Origin: Glaciecola sp964446865
GTDB lineage: Bacteria; Pseudomonadota; Gammaproteobacteria; Enterobacterales; Alteromonadaceae
Direction: 5' to 3'
DNA length: 64,000 bases
NCBI GenBank assembly: GCA_964446865.1
Contig: CAYURD010000002.1
Location: 109,138-173,137, forward strand
The notes under the pieces are model-generated. The model was not told the DNA's origin. It made no database searches and saw nothing but the letters and a program-made list of their open reading frames with translations. Positions within the stretch are counted from its first letter, which is position 1. The number at the start of each line of letters is the position of its first letter. Position numbers and translations under genes: made by a program. Shown here piece by piece: positions 36,508 to 44,823 of this stretch.

Positions 36508-36786
36508 TTAATCAAGATAGTGAAAAGCATAGTTGTCATAGAAGTCTTTTTTTTCATTTTCACTTAACAAACCTGCTTTTAGATTAGTGTAGACATCCTC
36601 AGCGGTTCCATACTTATCAGTAATAAATGTAGACAATTGACGACGTTTTGTTGCTGCTTCTTGTAAGCTGTCTATTTTAGGTACCCATAAAGCCGATATT
36701 TTGTCTTTGCACTTAGATTCATGGTTCACGCTACATCCATTTAACAATAAGAACAAAAAGAATGTTGCTAGAAATAATTTACTCAT
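36508..36786 (-). CDS. Small hypothetical lipoprotein
   Basis: This 92-residue protein has a lipoprotein signal MSKLFLATFFLFLLLNGC; the acylated Cys is at residue 18. The mature part is a short charged helical domain of about 74 residues. I do not recognise a family. It lies between the two DUF962 sequences, 62 bp downstream of the intact copy on the same strand. Confidence 0.7.
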   Translation of the reverse strand: MSKLFLATFFLFLLLNGCSVNHESKCKDKISALWVPKIDSLQEAATKRRQLSTFITDKYGTAEDVYTNLKAGLLSENEKKDFYDNYAFHYLD

Positions 36787-36848
36787 ATCTACCTTTGAAT
36801 AAATCGAACATGAATAATTTGTCGGTCATCAAGGTATGAGAGAAAAAC

Positions 36849-37316
36849 CTAATAACTGATATTCATGCGCATTAACCAATGAACCCACCACCATGCTGGT
36901 CCAACTAATAAATACCGAAGATCTTCAAAAAAGGAAGGTTTAGCCCCTTCAATTTTGTGTCCAATAAATTGCAATATCCACATTGCAACAAATAGCACTA
37001 ATGAAAACAACCACACACTGATATTTAGCATGACAAGAAGGTTAATCGCGCCAAACGACAACAATGTTAAAAGCGTCATCGCGGCACCAATTGGCCCAGA
37101 AAGTTTGAAGTAATAATATAAGGTAGGTACCGCAAGTATATGAGCAAAGGTCACATTGAATTTGGCAATAAATTCAGGCACTGGGATAGACCATATCAAT
37201 GCAATAGTGACAAAATAAATGCTAGGCACCGCAATAGCATGTATCCAAATATTGGTTTTATTTTGATGACTTGCACCATAATGATTAATTAAACGCTCAA
37301 TTTCACGCTCGGCCAT
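36849..37316 (-). CDS. Mpo1-like (DUF962) membrane protein
   Basis: The 155-residue protein has four predicted membrane helices. It begins with the conserved INHYGASHQNKTNIWIHAIAVP segment, whose His residues match the metal-binding pattern of yeast Mpo1, an Fe2+-dependent 2-hydroxy fatty acid dioxygenase. The C-terminal GPAWWWVHWL motif is also typical. Bacterial members have no proven substrate. Residues NHYGASHQNK and WLQFIGH-type His positions would bind iron. It is a single gene upstream of the small lipoprotein, with a near-duplicate tail across the 10-N gap. Confidence 0.85.
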   Translation of the reverse strand: MAEREIERLINHYGASHQNKTNIWIHAIAVPSIYFVTIALIWSIPVPEFIAKFNVTFAHILAVPTLYYYFKLSGPIGAAMTLLTLLSFGAINLLVMLNISVWLFSLVLFVAMWILQFIGHKIEGAKPSFFEDLRYLLVGPAWWWVHWLMRMNISY

Positions 37317-37545
37317 CGTACTTTCCTCGGTCTATTTATTATTATATTTATAACATCTTACTAGCATGTGCCACACTATTAAAACACATGAACTACGCAA
37401 TAGTTTACAAGTCCCTTTAGTGTAGTACAAGTCTAGCTTAGCTCAGCTATAGATTTGAAATAATGCACCTATCTGATATTACATACAAAAAGTATCAGTA
37501 GATGCTATATTCATAAACAATATTATTTTTTAATGGGTTTCTCTT

Positions 37546-39495
37546 TTGTCATCAACAGGATTTGCAACTAAAAGCACAGGTATAGATAGTATTCACTACG
37601 ATGTTAGCGTATTAAGTAAGACAGAACATTTGTTCGCTGTGTCAATGAAAATCAATTTGTTAGCAAACGAGGAACAAGCGCTTAATAGTTTTATAGTCGC
37701 CCTACCCGCATGGATACCAGGCAGCTATATGATTAGAGATTTCGCCCGAAACTTACATTCATTGCGGGTTGTCCAAATTAATGACGCCAAGCAAGCAACA
37801 ATGCAAGTCAAAACAAATCAAGTCAAAATAAATCAACTAGATAAACAGCGTTGGTTATTAGATTTCTCAGGCCACCACGACATCAATACAATAGCACTTG
37901 AATATCAAATATACGCATTTGACTTATCGGTAAGAAGTGCATTTATTAACGACGAATATGCGTTTTTTAATGGCACATCCATATTTTTACATGTTCAAGA
38001 TCATGAAAACGTGCCGCATTACGTAACGCTTAAGCGAGACAGCGATTTAGATAATGTTGCCACTGCAATGCCGCTTATCACCAGTGATACCAAAAATGTA
38101 GAGCCTGCCTCGCTAATCACAACATACAAAAATGATGATTATTTTGAGCTTATCGACCACCCAGTTATCATTGGGAAATTTGACGATTACTGCTTTGATG
38201 TCATGGGTCATCGCTTTCATTTGGTCTTTACAGGAAGTCATGCAATTGACTTTTCACAGTTAGAGTTAGATCTAACAGACATTATCGAACATCACATCCG
38301 CTTATTTGGTAACTTTCCATGTAAAGAATATTGGTTTATGACCCTTGTCTGCGATAAGGGCTTTGGTGGCTTAGAGCATATGGCAAGCACGGTGCTTCAG
38401 TATTCGCGTTTTGACTTGCCGATGATGAGTTATAAAAATAAGTCTGCCAAAAGCGATGAACATGATCAACGCGAAGAAAATCAACCTGACTTATCAAACA
38501 ATGCAAATAAATCAGCAAGCTATAGAACGTTTTTAAGCCTGTGTAGCCACGAGCTTTTTCATACATGGCACGTCAAACGCATTAAACCAAGTGTTATGCA
38601 CCAACCTAATTTACTACAAGAGGTCTATACCCCTCAACTTTGGATTTATGAAGGCTTTACCTCTTTTTATGATGATTTGAGCTTGGCACGAGCTGGTGTT
38701 ATTTCGCCGCAGCAGTATTTAGATGTATTGAGTGAAGCAATAAGCCGTTTAATGCGAAATGCAGGTCGTCATAAACAGAGTGTTAGCACGTCGAGCTTTG
38801 AAGCATGGAGTAAATTTTATAAGCAGGATGCAGGTTCAGTTAACCATATTGTTAGCTATTACAACAAAGGCGCAATCGTGGCTCTTTGTTTAGATTTGAC
38901 GCTTCGTCAGCAATCATCAAATAAAGTCTCACTCGATGATGTAATGCGCGTATTGTGGCAGCAATACGGTAAAACAAATCTGGGCACAGAAGATGATGTG
39001 ATTGAAAACATTTGCAAAACGTCGTTTGATATAGACATTGCTGGTTTTATTCACATGGCGACCCAAAATACAATGGATTTGCCATTGCCTTCTATGCTTG
39101 AGTGTATTGGTGTCAGTATGAAAACCAGAAGCATGACTAGTTTTGAAGATAAAGGTGGCAAAAAAGCGGGCAAGTTGAACATGGATATTGGCGCGGTACT
39201 GAGCGATCAAAGCGGTTTTATTAAAGTCAACAGCGTTTATGAGAGTCGCGCAGCCTGTATAGCCGGATTGCAAGTAGGCGACACAATTGTTGCGTTTCAA
39301 TGCTTGCAGTGTGACCTCAATAAGCTATCTCAGTTGCTTTCACAAACTAAGCTTGGTGAAAAACACCCATTGCACATCATAAGAGATGGTCGTTTGCTTG
39401 AGTTAAGCTTCGAAATATTTCCAGCTATTCCAGACACATGTGAACTCGGTATAGAAAACTCACAAGCATTTAAACAGTGGTTAAACTTACTTTAA
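37546..39495 (+). CDS. M61-family metallopeptidase with PDZ domain
   Basis: The 649-residue M61 peptidase (glycyl-aminopeptidase family) has an N-terminal beta-sandwich domain with LPAWIPGSYMIRDFARNL, the family hallmark. A zinc catalytic domain follows, with HELFHTWHVKRIKP (HExxH near 330) and a downstream Glu in YEGFTSFYDDL. A C-terminal PDZ domain spans about 545-620. No signal peptide is seen, so it is probably cytoplasmic. The start is a TTG; the only nearby ATG (37533) is out of frame and closes quickly, and the conserved IHYDV strand begins 17 residues in. The stop overlaps the convergent M23 gene by 9 bp. Confidence 0.9.
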   Translation: MSSTGFATKSTGIDSIHYDVSVLSKTEHLFAVSMKINLLANEEQALNSFIVALPAWIPGSYMIRDFARNLHSLRVVQINDAKQATMQVKTNQVKINQLDKQRWLLDFSGHHDINTIALEYQIYAFDLSVRSAFINDEYAFFNGTSIFLHVQDHENVPHYVTLKRDSDLDNVATAMPLITSDTKNVEPASLITTYKNDDYFELIDHPVIIGKFDDYCFDVMGHRFHLVFTGSHAIDFSQLELDLTDIIEHHIRLFGNFPCKEYWFMTLVCDKGFGGLEHMASTVLQYSRFDLPMMSYKNKSAKSDEHDQREENQPDLSNNANKSASYRTFLSLCSHELFHTWHVKRIKPSVMHQPNLLQEVYTPQLWIYEGFTSFYDDLSLARAGVISPQQYLDVLSEAISRLMRNAGRHKQSVSTSSFEAWSKFYKQDAGSVNHIVSYYNKGAIVALCLDLTLRQQSSNKVSLDDVMRVLWQQYGKTNLGTEDDVIENICKTSFDIDIAGFIHMATQNTMDLPLPSMLECIGVSMKTRSMTSFEDKGGKKAGKLNMDIGAVLSDQSGFIKVNSVYESRAACIAGLQVGDTIVAFQCLQCDLNKLSQLLSQTKLGEKHPLHIIRDGRLLELSFEIFPAIPDTCELGIENSQAFKQWLNLL

Positions 39496-40317
39496 CTCAT
39501 CGATAAGCAGCGCAGGATCTAGGCGTTCTTTATACCAATTAATGCGCCAATCTAAATGCGGGCCGGTCACGCGGCCTGTTGCGCCGATGTCAGCGATTAG
39601 CTGTCCTTGTTCAACCTTCTGACCGTCTTTTACGTGTATCTTACTTAAATGGATAAAAGTGGACGTCACACCAAAACCATGATCAATAATGAGCGTCCCG
39701 CCAGAATAATACATGTCATCAGCCGCTAATCGCACAACACCTGTTGCAGGCGCAACAACCGGCGTCCCCACCACATTAGCGATATCCAAGCCATAGTGAG
39801 GGCGACGAGGCTCGCCATTAAAATACCGCTGTGAGCCATAAACGCCCGATATTCTACCTTTAGACGGTAGTATAAAATCTTGTGTAAAATATAGGGCCTC
39901 AGAAAATTTAGCACGTGCGCTTGCCACTGCACGATTGTCATTGCGAATACGGCTAAGCACAGCTTCTGGAGGACTTACATATTTTTGAGCAACCCCGGTT
40001 ATTTTATCAATTTGATACTCTCGCTTTGACAAACGAATGGCTTTTTCGCGCCACTGGCTCTCACCGCTGAGTTTATAATACAAAGTATGCGTCAAGTCAG
40101 CGTCACGTCCAAAGCCAAACACAAAATCGCCGTTAGCTGATACTTGTATTGGCGTTTTGTTTAACTTTACTTCGCTATTGGGCGCTAATTTACCGCGAAT
40201 TAGACTGCCTTGTGTTAGCTCGCCAAGCAATATTGGATTTGTTTGCGCCATAGTTACGGGTGCAATAAAAGCGAATACTGCAATGATGAATAGTACTTTA
40301 TGCAAGGTTTTATTCAT
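39487..40317 (-). CDS. M23-family peptidoglycan peptidase
   Basis: The 276-residue protein has a signal peptide (about 1-24, cleavage after MAQ or nearby). An N-terminal beta-rich domain follows, then a LytM/M23 domain from about 155. Zinc ligands fit HYGLDIA (His and Asp) and the late GPHLDWRINW. The second site reads HxD, where classical LytM enzymes have HxH, so catalysis should be checked; similar sequences are common in this subfamily. It probably cleaves or regulates cleavage of peptidoglycan crosslinks in the periplasm. Its start overlaps the end of the QueD-like gene by 8 bp. Confidence 0.88.
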   Translation of the reverse strand: MNKTLHKVLFIIAVFAFIAPVTMAQTNPILLGELTQGSLIRGKLAPNSEVKLNKTPIQVSANGDFVFGFGRDADLTHTLYYKLSGESQWREKAIRLSKREYQIDKITGVAQKYVSPPEAVLSRIRNDNRAVASARAKFSEALYFTQDFILPSKGRISGVYGSQRYFNGEPRRPHYGLDIANVVGTPVVAPATGVVRLAADDMYYSGGTLIIDHGFGVTSTFIHLSKIHVKDGQKVEQGQLIADIGATGRVTGPHLDWRINWYKERLDPALLIDELK

Positions 40318-41218
40318 TGCTGATCATGGCTCCTTTGCCCACACCTTCAAACGCTTGAACGCGAAGCGTACCGTCGGTTTGCAAGGCCGTTTGCTCTAGT
40401 ACATATTGAGCTAAACATTCTACCGTTGAGTCATAATCAATAATTTCGCACACCTGTTTGGCAATCGCCATTTCAAATACACCCTGTGACGCTTCATACA
40501 AAAAACAGTGCATGGTGTCTGGGTTTTTTACCTCAAACGAAAGCGCTGTCGCGTCTACTAAATCTTCTGCACTAGCAATATAGATATCTGACCATCGCTG
40601 TGCCCAATATTGTTGCCATTTCAATGAGTTTTTACCGCCTTCAGAAATAATGATTTTTGAACGGTGGCCGTGGGCAATTCGTTGGCAGTTACCGTCGTGC
40701 TTTTTTAATCCATGCGTGTAATGATAATAAGGTGAGCTTATGTGCTCTTCTCGAAGCGTAATCTCTATGTCGTGCACGTTTTCAGGCAAGTGAGTCGCAA
40801 TCACATCTTTGAGATAAGCCGTCACAGATTGTTTATCGATGAGCGCCTCTCTGCCAGGTAAGCTGTATACAAATGCATAGGCTTCTGGCGGGCAGTTAAG
40901 CTGAATGCTAGATGATTCGTTAGCAGATTCAGTACAAGGAGAGTAAAACGCAAAATCAACCTGCACTCGCTCATCTTCACTTGGGCAATGCAATACGCAC
41001 TGAGGATGATCGGCGGGTACCACCAACTTATGATCCACATATTCATCGATAATGTGCTTTAGCTGTTTTTTAACAATCCCAAAATCCTGCACCATGCTCT
41101 CATCATTTAGGCCGCCGTCTAAGACAACATCAACAATCCAGCTTTCGCCAACCATGCCACGCTTCGGGCAAAGATACGAAAAATCCATGACGGTAAGGTC
41201 ATTCACAAATAGCTTCAT
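40310..41218 (-). CDS. Two-domain 6-carboxytetrahydropterin synthase-like protein (QueD/PTPS family)
   Basis: The 302-residue protein is about 2.5 times the length of E. coli QueD (121). It appears to be two T-fold domains. The N-terminal one has the GESWIVDVVLDGGLND and VQDFGIVKKQL strands and DHKLV, but no zinc histidines. The second begins near 150 and keeps the metal pattern: His in YTHGL, Cys in GNCQR, and AHGHRSK, as in QueD. QueD makes 6-carboxytetrahydropterin for queuosine. Here the reaction is plausible but unproven. It is sandwiched between yejK (1-nt overlap) and the M23 gene (8-nt overlap), so it sits in a tight operon. Confidence 0.8.
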   Translation of the reverse strand: MKLFVNDLTVMDFSYLCPKRGMVGESWIVDVVLDGGLNDESMVQDFGIVKKQLKHIIDEYVDHKLVVPADHPQCVLHCPSEDERVQVDFAFYSPCTESANESSSIQLNCPPEAYAFVYSLPGREALIDKQSVTAYLKDVIATHLPENVHDIEITLREEHISSPYYHYTHGLKKHDGNCQRIAHGHRSKIIISEGGKNSLKWQQYWAQRWSDIYIASAEDLVDATALSFEVKNPDTMHCFLYEASQGVFEMAIAKQVCEIIDYDSTVECLAQYVLEQTALQTDGTLRVQAFEGVGKGAMISNE

Positions 41219-42264
41219 TAATCTGTGTCACCCTTAATCGTTTTATTGAGTTGATCTTTTAGGTTAGGCGGTAAACCATTTATTGTTAAGGTGTCAGTAT
41301 GGATATCGTAATGTACTTTTGTGCCTAAAAGCTTACGATCAAAACTCAAGGTCACGCCGCCGCCCGAGCCTGAAAATTTATTCATCGCATTTAGCATGCT
41401 TTTGTCAGCTTGAAATTTAGGCTCTAGCGGCTGTTCTAAACTTGCATTGAAATGGCTAAAACTATTAGAAGAAGCGCCGCTATCGTCATCTAAAGCACTC
41501 AATTTAGGCAGTATTTCATCAACTTCGGTAATAGTAACGTCTTCGCCTAAACTGGCTTTATCTTTATAATAATTAGCCACAGTTTGACGATGTTCGTGTT
41601 TTTCGTTGGCATCAAGTGATTGTGTCGACAAATATGAATCAAGCTGCTGCACAAATTGTTTGTTTTGTACTTTTGTATCTACTTTTTCTTCGCAACCAAT
41701 AAAGTTCATGAAAAAGTCTGATACTTTGCGCCCCATACGGCCTTTTATAAAACTAATATAGCGGTACTCATCTTCTGCAACAGAAAGCTGAGTCAAATCT
41801 ATCCGCACAGCTATTTGCATTTTTGCCAATTCTAAAAACTGATTTTGTGATAGCTCAAGGTCTTGGTTAACGGTCACAAGCTCTTTTGTATCTAGCATGG
41901 CAATCATTAAGTACGACGTCGCCAAATACTCATAAAGACTAAAAATCACATAGCCCGTTTCAAGCATCGCTTCATCGTTAATGGCTTTAAGTAATAAGTC
42001 ACTCGCTTGCAAACTAAAATCATAAAATTCGATATCTTGCTGCGTTAATTGAGTGAGTAAATTGTGCATTGATGGATCTAATTCTGGTCCAAAACCACCT
42101 ACCCCTTTTGCCGGCTTACCATTAAACACGGTATGGATTTGCGTCGCGAGGTCTGTAATAGGGTTAGTGACTTCAAAGCAACTTGGACGAGGAACAAAGT
42201 GGAGCTTTCCGTCTTCTGCGAGTGTAATTTGATGCACAACAAATTGATTTACGTTTGCACTCAT
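41218..42264 (-). CDS. yejK: nucleoid-associated protein YejK
   Basis: The 348-residue YejK/NdpA-family protein copurifies with the nucleoid in E. coli (335 residues). Recognisable parts are the N-terminal FVVHQITLAEDGKLHFVPRP, EYRYISFIKGRMGRKVSDFFMNFIGC in two blocks, and the late LLGTKVHYDIHTDTLTINGLPPNLKDQL segment. It is divergent from yejL with 213 bp between the starts, as in enterics. The first gene of yejK-queD-like-M23, it shares one nucleotide (TAATG) with the next start. Confidence 0.93.
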   Translation of the reverse strand: MSANVNQFVVHQITLAEDGKLHFVPRPSCFEVTNPITDLATQIHTVFNGKPAKGVGGFGPELDPSMHNLLTQLTQQDIEFYDFSLQASDLLLKAINDEAMLETGYVIFSLYEYLATSYLMIAMLDTKELVTVNQDLELSQNQFLELAKMQIAVRIDLTQLSVAEDEYRYISFIKGRMGRKVSDFFMNFIGCEEKVDTKVQNKQFVQQLDSYLSTQSLDANEKHEHRQTVANYYKDKASLGEDVTITEVDEILPKLSALDDDSGASSNSFSHFNASLEQPLEPKFQADKSMLNAMNKFSGSGGGVTLSFDRKLLGTKVHYDIHTDTLTINGLPPNLKDQLNKTIKGDTD

Positions 42265-42477
42265 ATATGATGTTTTAACCTTGGTATTTAGTAAAATCGC
42301 TGAATGCTAAGATTATACTATAGGCAACTATGAAAGACACAGATATTCGTTACGAAGGCAGCTTTAAGTTAATACAGAAAATAAAACGCAAAAAGTTGGT
42401 GAAAACCAAATGCTGCAATTATACTTCAGTGCATTAAGAATGTACTTTGAATAAAGAAGATCAAAAAGGAAAGCTGA

Positions 42478-42762
42478 ATGCCGGTACAATCGCGCTACAG
42501 TAATGAAGAGTTTGAAGCATTAATGCACGATGTGTTTTTAACGCTTGAAAAAAACAAGTCACCCAAAGACTTATCTATTATGGTGCTTGGGAATGTATTG
42601 GCCAATATTTTCCAAAATCAAATTGCCGAAAATAGTCGAGAAGATATGGTAGAGCACTTTTGTGCAGCCCTAAGAAGAAGTACAATGGTCACTCAGCAAT
42701 CAGAAAACGTGAGTTCTGATCCTCAACAACAGCGTCAGCACAAAAAGGGCAAGCCGCACTAA
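42478..42762 (+). CDS. yejL: YejL family protein (DUF1414)
   Basis: The 94-residue protein aligns clearly with E. coli YejL (75), with SRYSNEEFEALMHDVF and SPKDLSIMVLGNVLANIF conserved. The extra 20 residues are a Gln/Lys-rich tail. The function is unknown. A GGAAAGC site lies just upstream. The next gene starts 4 bp after the stop, matching the yejL-yejM order of E. coli. Confidence 0.9.
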   Translation: MPVQSRYSNEEFEALMHDVFLTLEKNKSPKDLSIMVLGNVLANIFQNQIAENSREDMVEHFCAALRRSTMVTQQSENVSSDPQQQRQHKKGKPH

Positions 42763-42766
42763 ACTA

Positions 42767-44332
42767 ATGATATACAATGAATCACCGCGCAGAAAACAAA
42801 TAACACAACAAGTTAGCTGGGGTCATTGGTTTGCATTTGCAAATATCTTAATGGCAATCGCCATTTCTTCTGTTTACTTATTTTCAACACCCATTGCCGA
42901 CACTCCAATTAGCTTTATTTACCTAATCACCACGTGGCTAGGTCACACTGCGTTTATCACCTTCTTGGGCTTTGTTATTCTTATTATGCCTTTGTGTTAT
43001 CAACTCACCAATTTGAGAGTGTTAAAAGGTGTTGCATCACTCATCGCCGCTATTTGTTTAGCCTTGCTCGCATTTGATGCATTGTTGTACAACAAGACCG
43101 GCTTTCATATTACCTTAAGCTCTGCCGAGTTACTGCGCAGTGAAACGGCTGGGCAAATAAGCGCTTTTGGCTGGCTACAATGGTTTTACCTGTTCTTATT
43201 AACCATTATTTGGCTTATGTTTCAGTTGGTGGTTGCCAATGCAATTTTTAAACGAATTGCTCGATTTCAAAGGCTCAAATTTGGCCCATATTTAATTACT
43301 AGCCTAGTGGTATGCTTTATCACCAGTCATGCTATTCATATTTGGGCAGATGCTCGCTTGTACACACCAGTACTAAAGCAAGACAACATGTTTCCTTTAT
43401 CCTATCCAGCAACAGCCAAAACATTAATGGCACGATATGGCCTATTAGACTTAAACCAGCGTCAGCAGCAAGAAGAACTGCAATATAATAGTCAAACGAG
43501 TCGTTTTACGTACCCGCCACAACAAGTTTATTGCAGTGTGAACAAAGCAAAAAAAGTCGTCGTACTTGCTACCTTAGATGAAATATCAACTGAAATACCA
43601 GGGCTTGGTCAAAACGATTTTCATTTAAACATGCAAACTGACAACCAAGGGCTTGCGCGTCAACTGTTATATGGCATTCCTAATAATCTATTGCAAATAA
43701 CCGCAGGGCCAGCGGTGGCAACAGAACTTTTAAGCGCCTTTGATGTGGAATTAATAACTTACGTTGACGGCAAACTTAACACACACGATTTGAGCATGGC
43801 CGATGCATCCTTTGTTCAATCATCAGACCAAGCTGAACAACCAACAAGAGAAGCCGCTTTCAAATCCTTTAGTGAGCGTTTGTTGCAATCAGATAGCGGT
43901 TTTTATATGGGGGTGGTAAGCAGTGAAGAGCTCAACGAATTTGACTTAGAAGGGTTAAATAACGATACGAACCTAATTCTGATCCATAAATTAAGCGCGG
44001 GTCAGTTTATACTGCGCAGCAATTTTGTAAATAACGACACCATTTCAACCAATGAAGATGTTATCCCAACGGTCTTATTCGAATTTGGTTGTTTAGCCGA
44101 GGCCATGAAGTACTCTACTGGCCAAACCTTGCAAAACCCAAACAGGCAATGGCTAGTTAGCACCTATGACAATAACTTAATTGTTGTGAAATACCCGCTC
44201 AAAACCATTATTGCTACCGATGGTAGTTATGAAGTCATTGATGTAAACTCAAACACGAAAGTTTTGCTCGATATCGATACCAACCTATTAAGTCGTTCAA
44301 TTAAACATTTGGAAGATTTTAGCGCCCGCTAA
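42767..44332 (+). CDS. YejM/PbgA-like DUF3413 inner-membrane protein with reduced periplasmic domain
   Basis: The 521-residue protein follows yejL, as yejM does in E. coli. Five predicted membrane helices (about 18-200) carry the DUF3413 segment, including FANILMAIAISSVYLF and HIWADARLY. E. coli YejM (586) then has a sulfatase-fold periplasmic domain that controls LpxC stability and senses LPS. Here that domain is about 65 residues shorter. The expected VDSLR-type opening is VVLATLDEIS, and the LLYGIPNN segment is kept, but the sulfatase nucleophile and metal signatures are absent. I infer a regulatory or structural role rather than catalysis. Confidence 0.8.
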   Translation: MIYNESPRRKQITQQVSWGHWFAFANILMAIAISSVYLFSTPIADTPISFIYLITTWLGHTAFITFLGFVILIMPLCYQLTNLRVLKGVASLIAAICLALLAFDALLYNKTGFHITLSSAELLRSETAGQISAFGWLQWFYLFLLTIIWLMFQLVVANAIFKRIARFQRLKFGPYLITSLVVCFITSHAIHIWADARLYTPVLKQDNMFPLSYPATAKTLMARYGLLDLNQRQQQEELQYNSQTSRFTYPPQQVYCSVNKAKKVVVLATLDEISTEIPGLGQNDFHLNMQTDNQGLARQLLYGIPNNLLQITAGPAVATELLSAFDVELITYVDGKLNTHDLSMADASFVQSSDQAEQPTREAAFKSFSERLLQSDSGFYMGVVSSEELNEFDLEGLNNDTNLILIHKLSAGQFILRSNFVNNDTISTNEDVIPTVLFEFGCLAEAMKYSTGQTLQNPNRQWLVSTYDNNLIVVKYPLKTIIATDGSYEVIDVNSNTKVLLDIDTNLLSRSIKHLEDFSAR

Positions 44333-44373
44333 ACCATACTAACATGATGTGCCATTTATGCTCGTTGGCACTT

Positions 44374-44498
44374 CTGTAATCTTTAACCTGTAATCTTTTA
44401 CTCGTAATCTTTTGCTCGCCATCTTTTGCTCGCCATCTTTTACTCGCCATCTTTTACTCGCCATCTTTACTCGCCATCTTTTACTCGCCATCTTTTAC
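44374..44498. repeat. Nine-unit 13-14 bp tandem repeat between yejM-like and TonB receptor genes
   Basis: Nine consecutive units are seen: two of ctgtaatctttwac type, one tcgtaatcttttgc, and six of tcgccatcttttac type, one of which is 13 bp. The array starts 42 bp after the yejM-like stop. The units drift in sequence from one end to the other. The period is not a multiple of three and no ORF uses it. There are no variable spacers, so it is not CRISPR. Confidence 0.95.
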
Positions 44499-44600
44499 TC
44501 GCATTGTTTCCCTCTAGCACAGCCTAATAAGCCTTGCTGCAAGTAACTATACTTTAGGCGAGTATTCTCGAGCGTTGTGTTTATTCCAGCTCATTTATTT

Positions 44601-44626
44601 ACGTGCTACTAATACGTGCTACTAAA
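44601..44626. repeat. 13-bp direct repeat, two copies
   Basis: The unit acgtgctactaat occurs twice in tandem, with a single mismatch in the second copy (final base). It lies 100 bp downstream of the nine-unit array, in the same 491-bp intergenic region (44333-44823). I see no gene there; the promoter of the TonB receptor gene must lie in its last 200 bp. Confidence 0.8.
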
Positions 44627-44823
44627 AAATCTGTTTTATTCATTATAAAATTTCACTAAATCAATTAAGTCTTTTTCATCATGAATGACAAACCCTTATA
44701 CCAACTTATCTTCAGGTCTTCTTAATCATTTAAGAAAAAGCTTGCAAATTAATATAGATTTAATATTATTAACAATAATGCAACACTGATTTTTTAAAAC
44801 CACGCACACCGGAAGGTCATAAA

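Noticed and set aside
37533..37569. ATG start for the M61 gene
   Set aside because: The ATG at 37533 is in another frame and meets a stop within 13 codons; the TTG at 37546 is in the correct frame.
44374..44498. Possible CRISPR array
   Set aside because: Units are contiguous without variable spacers, and no cas genes are nearby.
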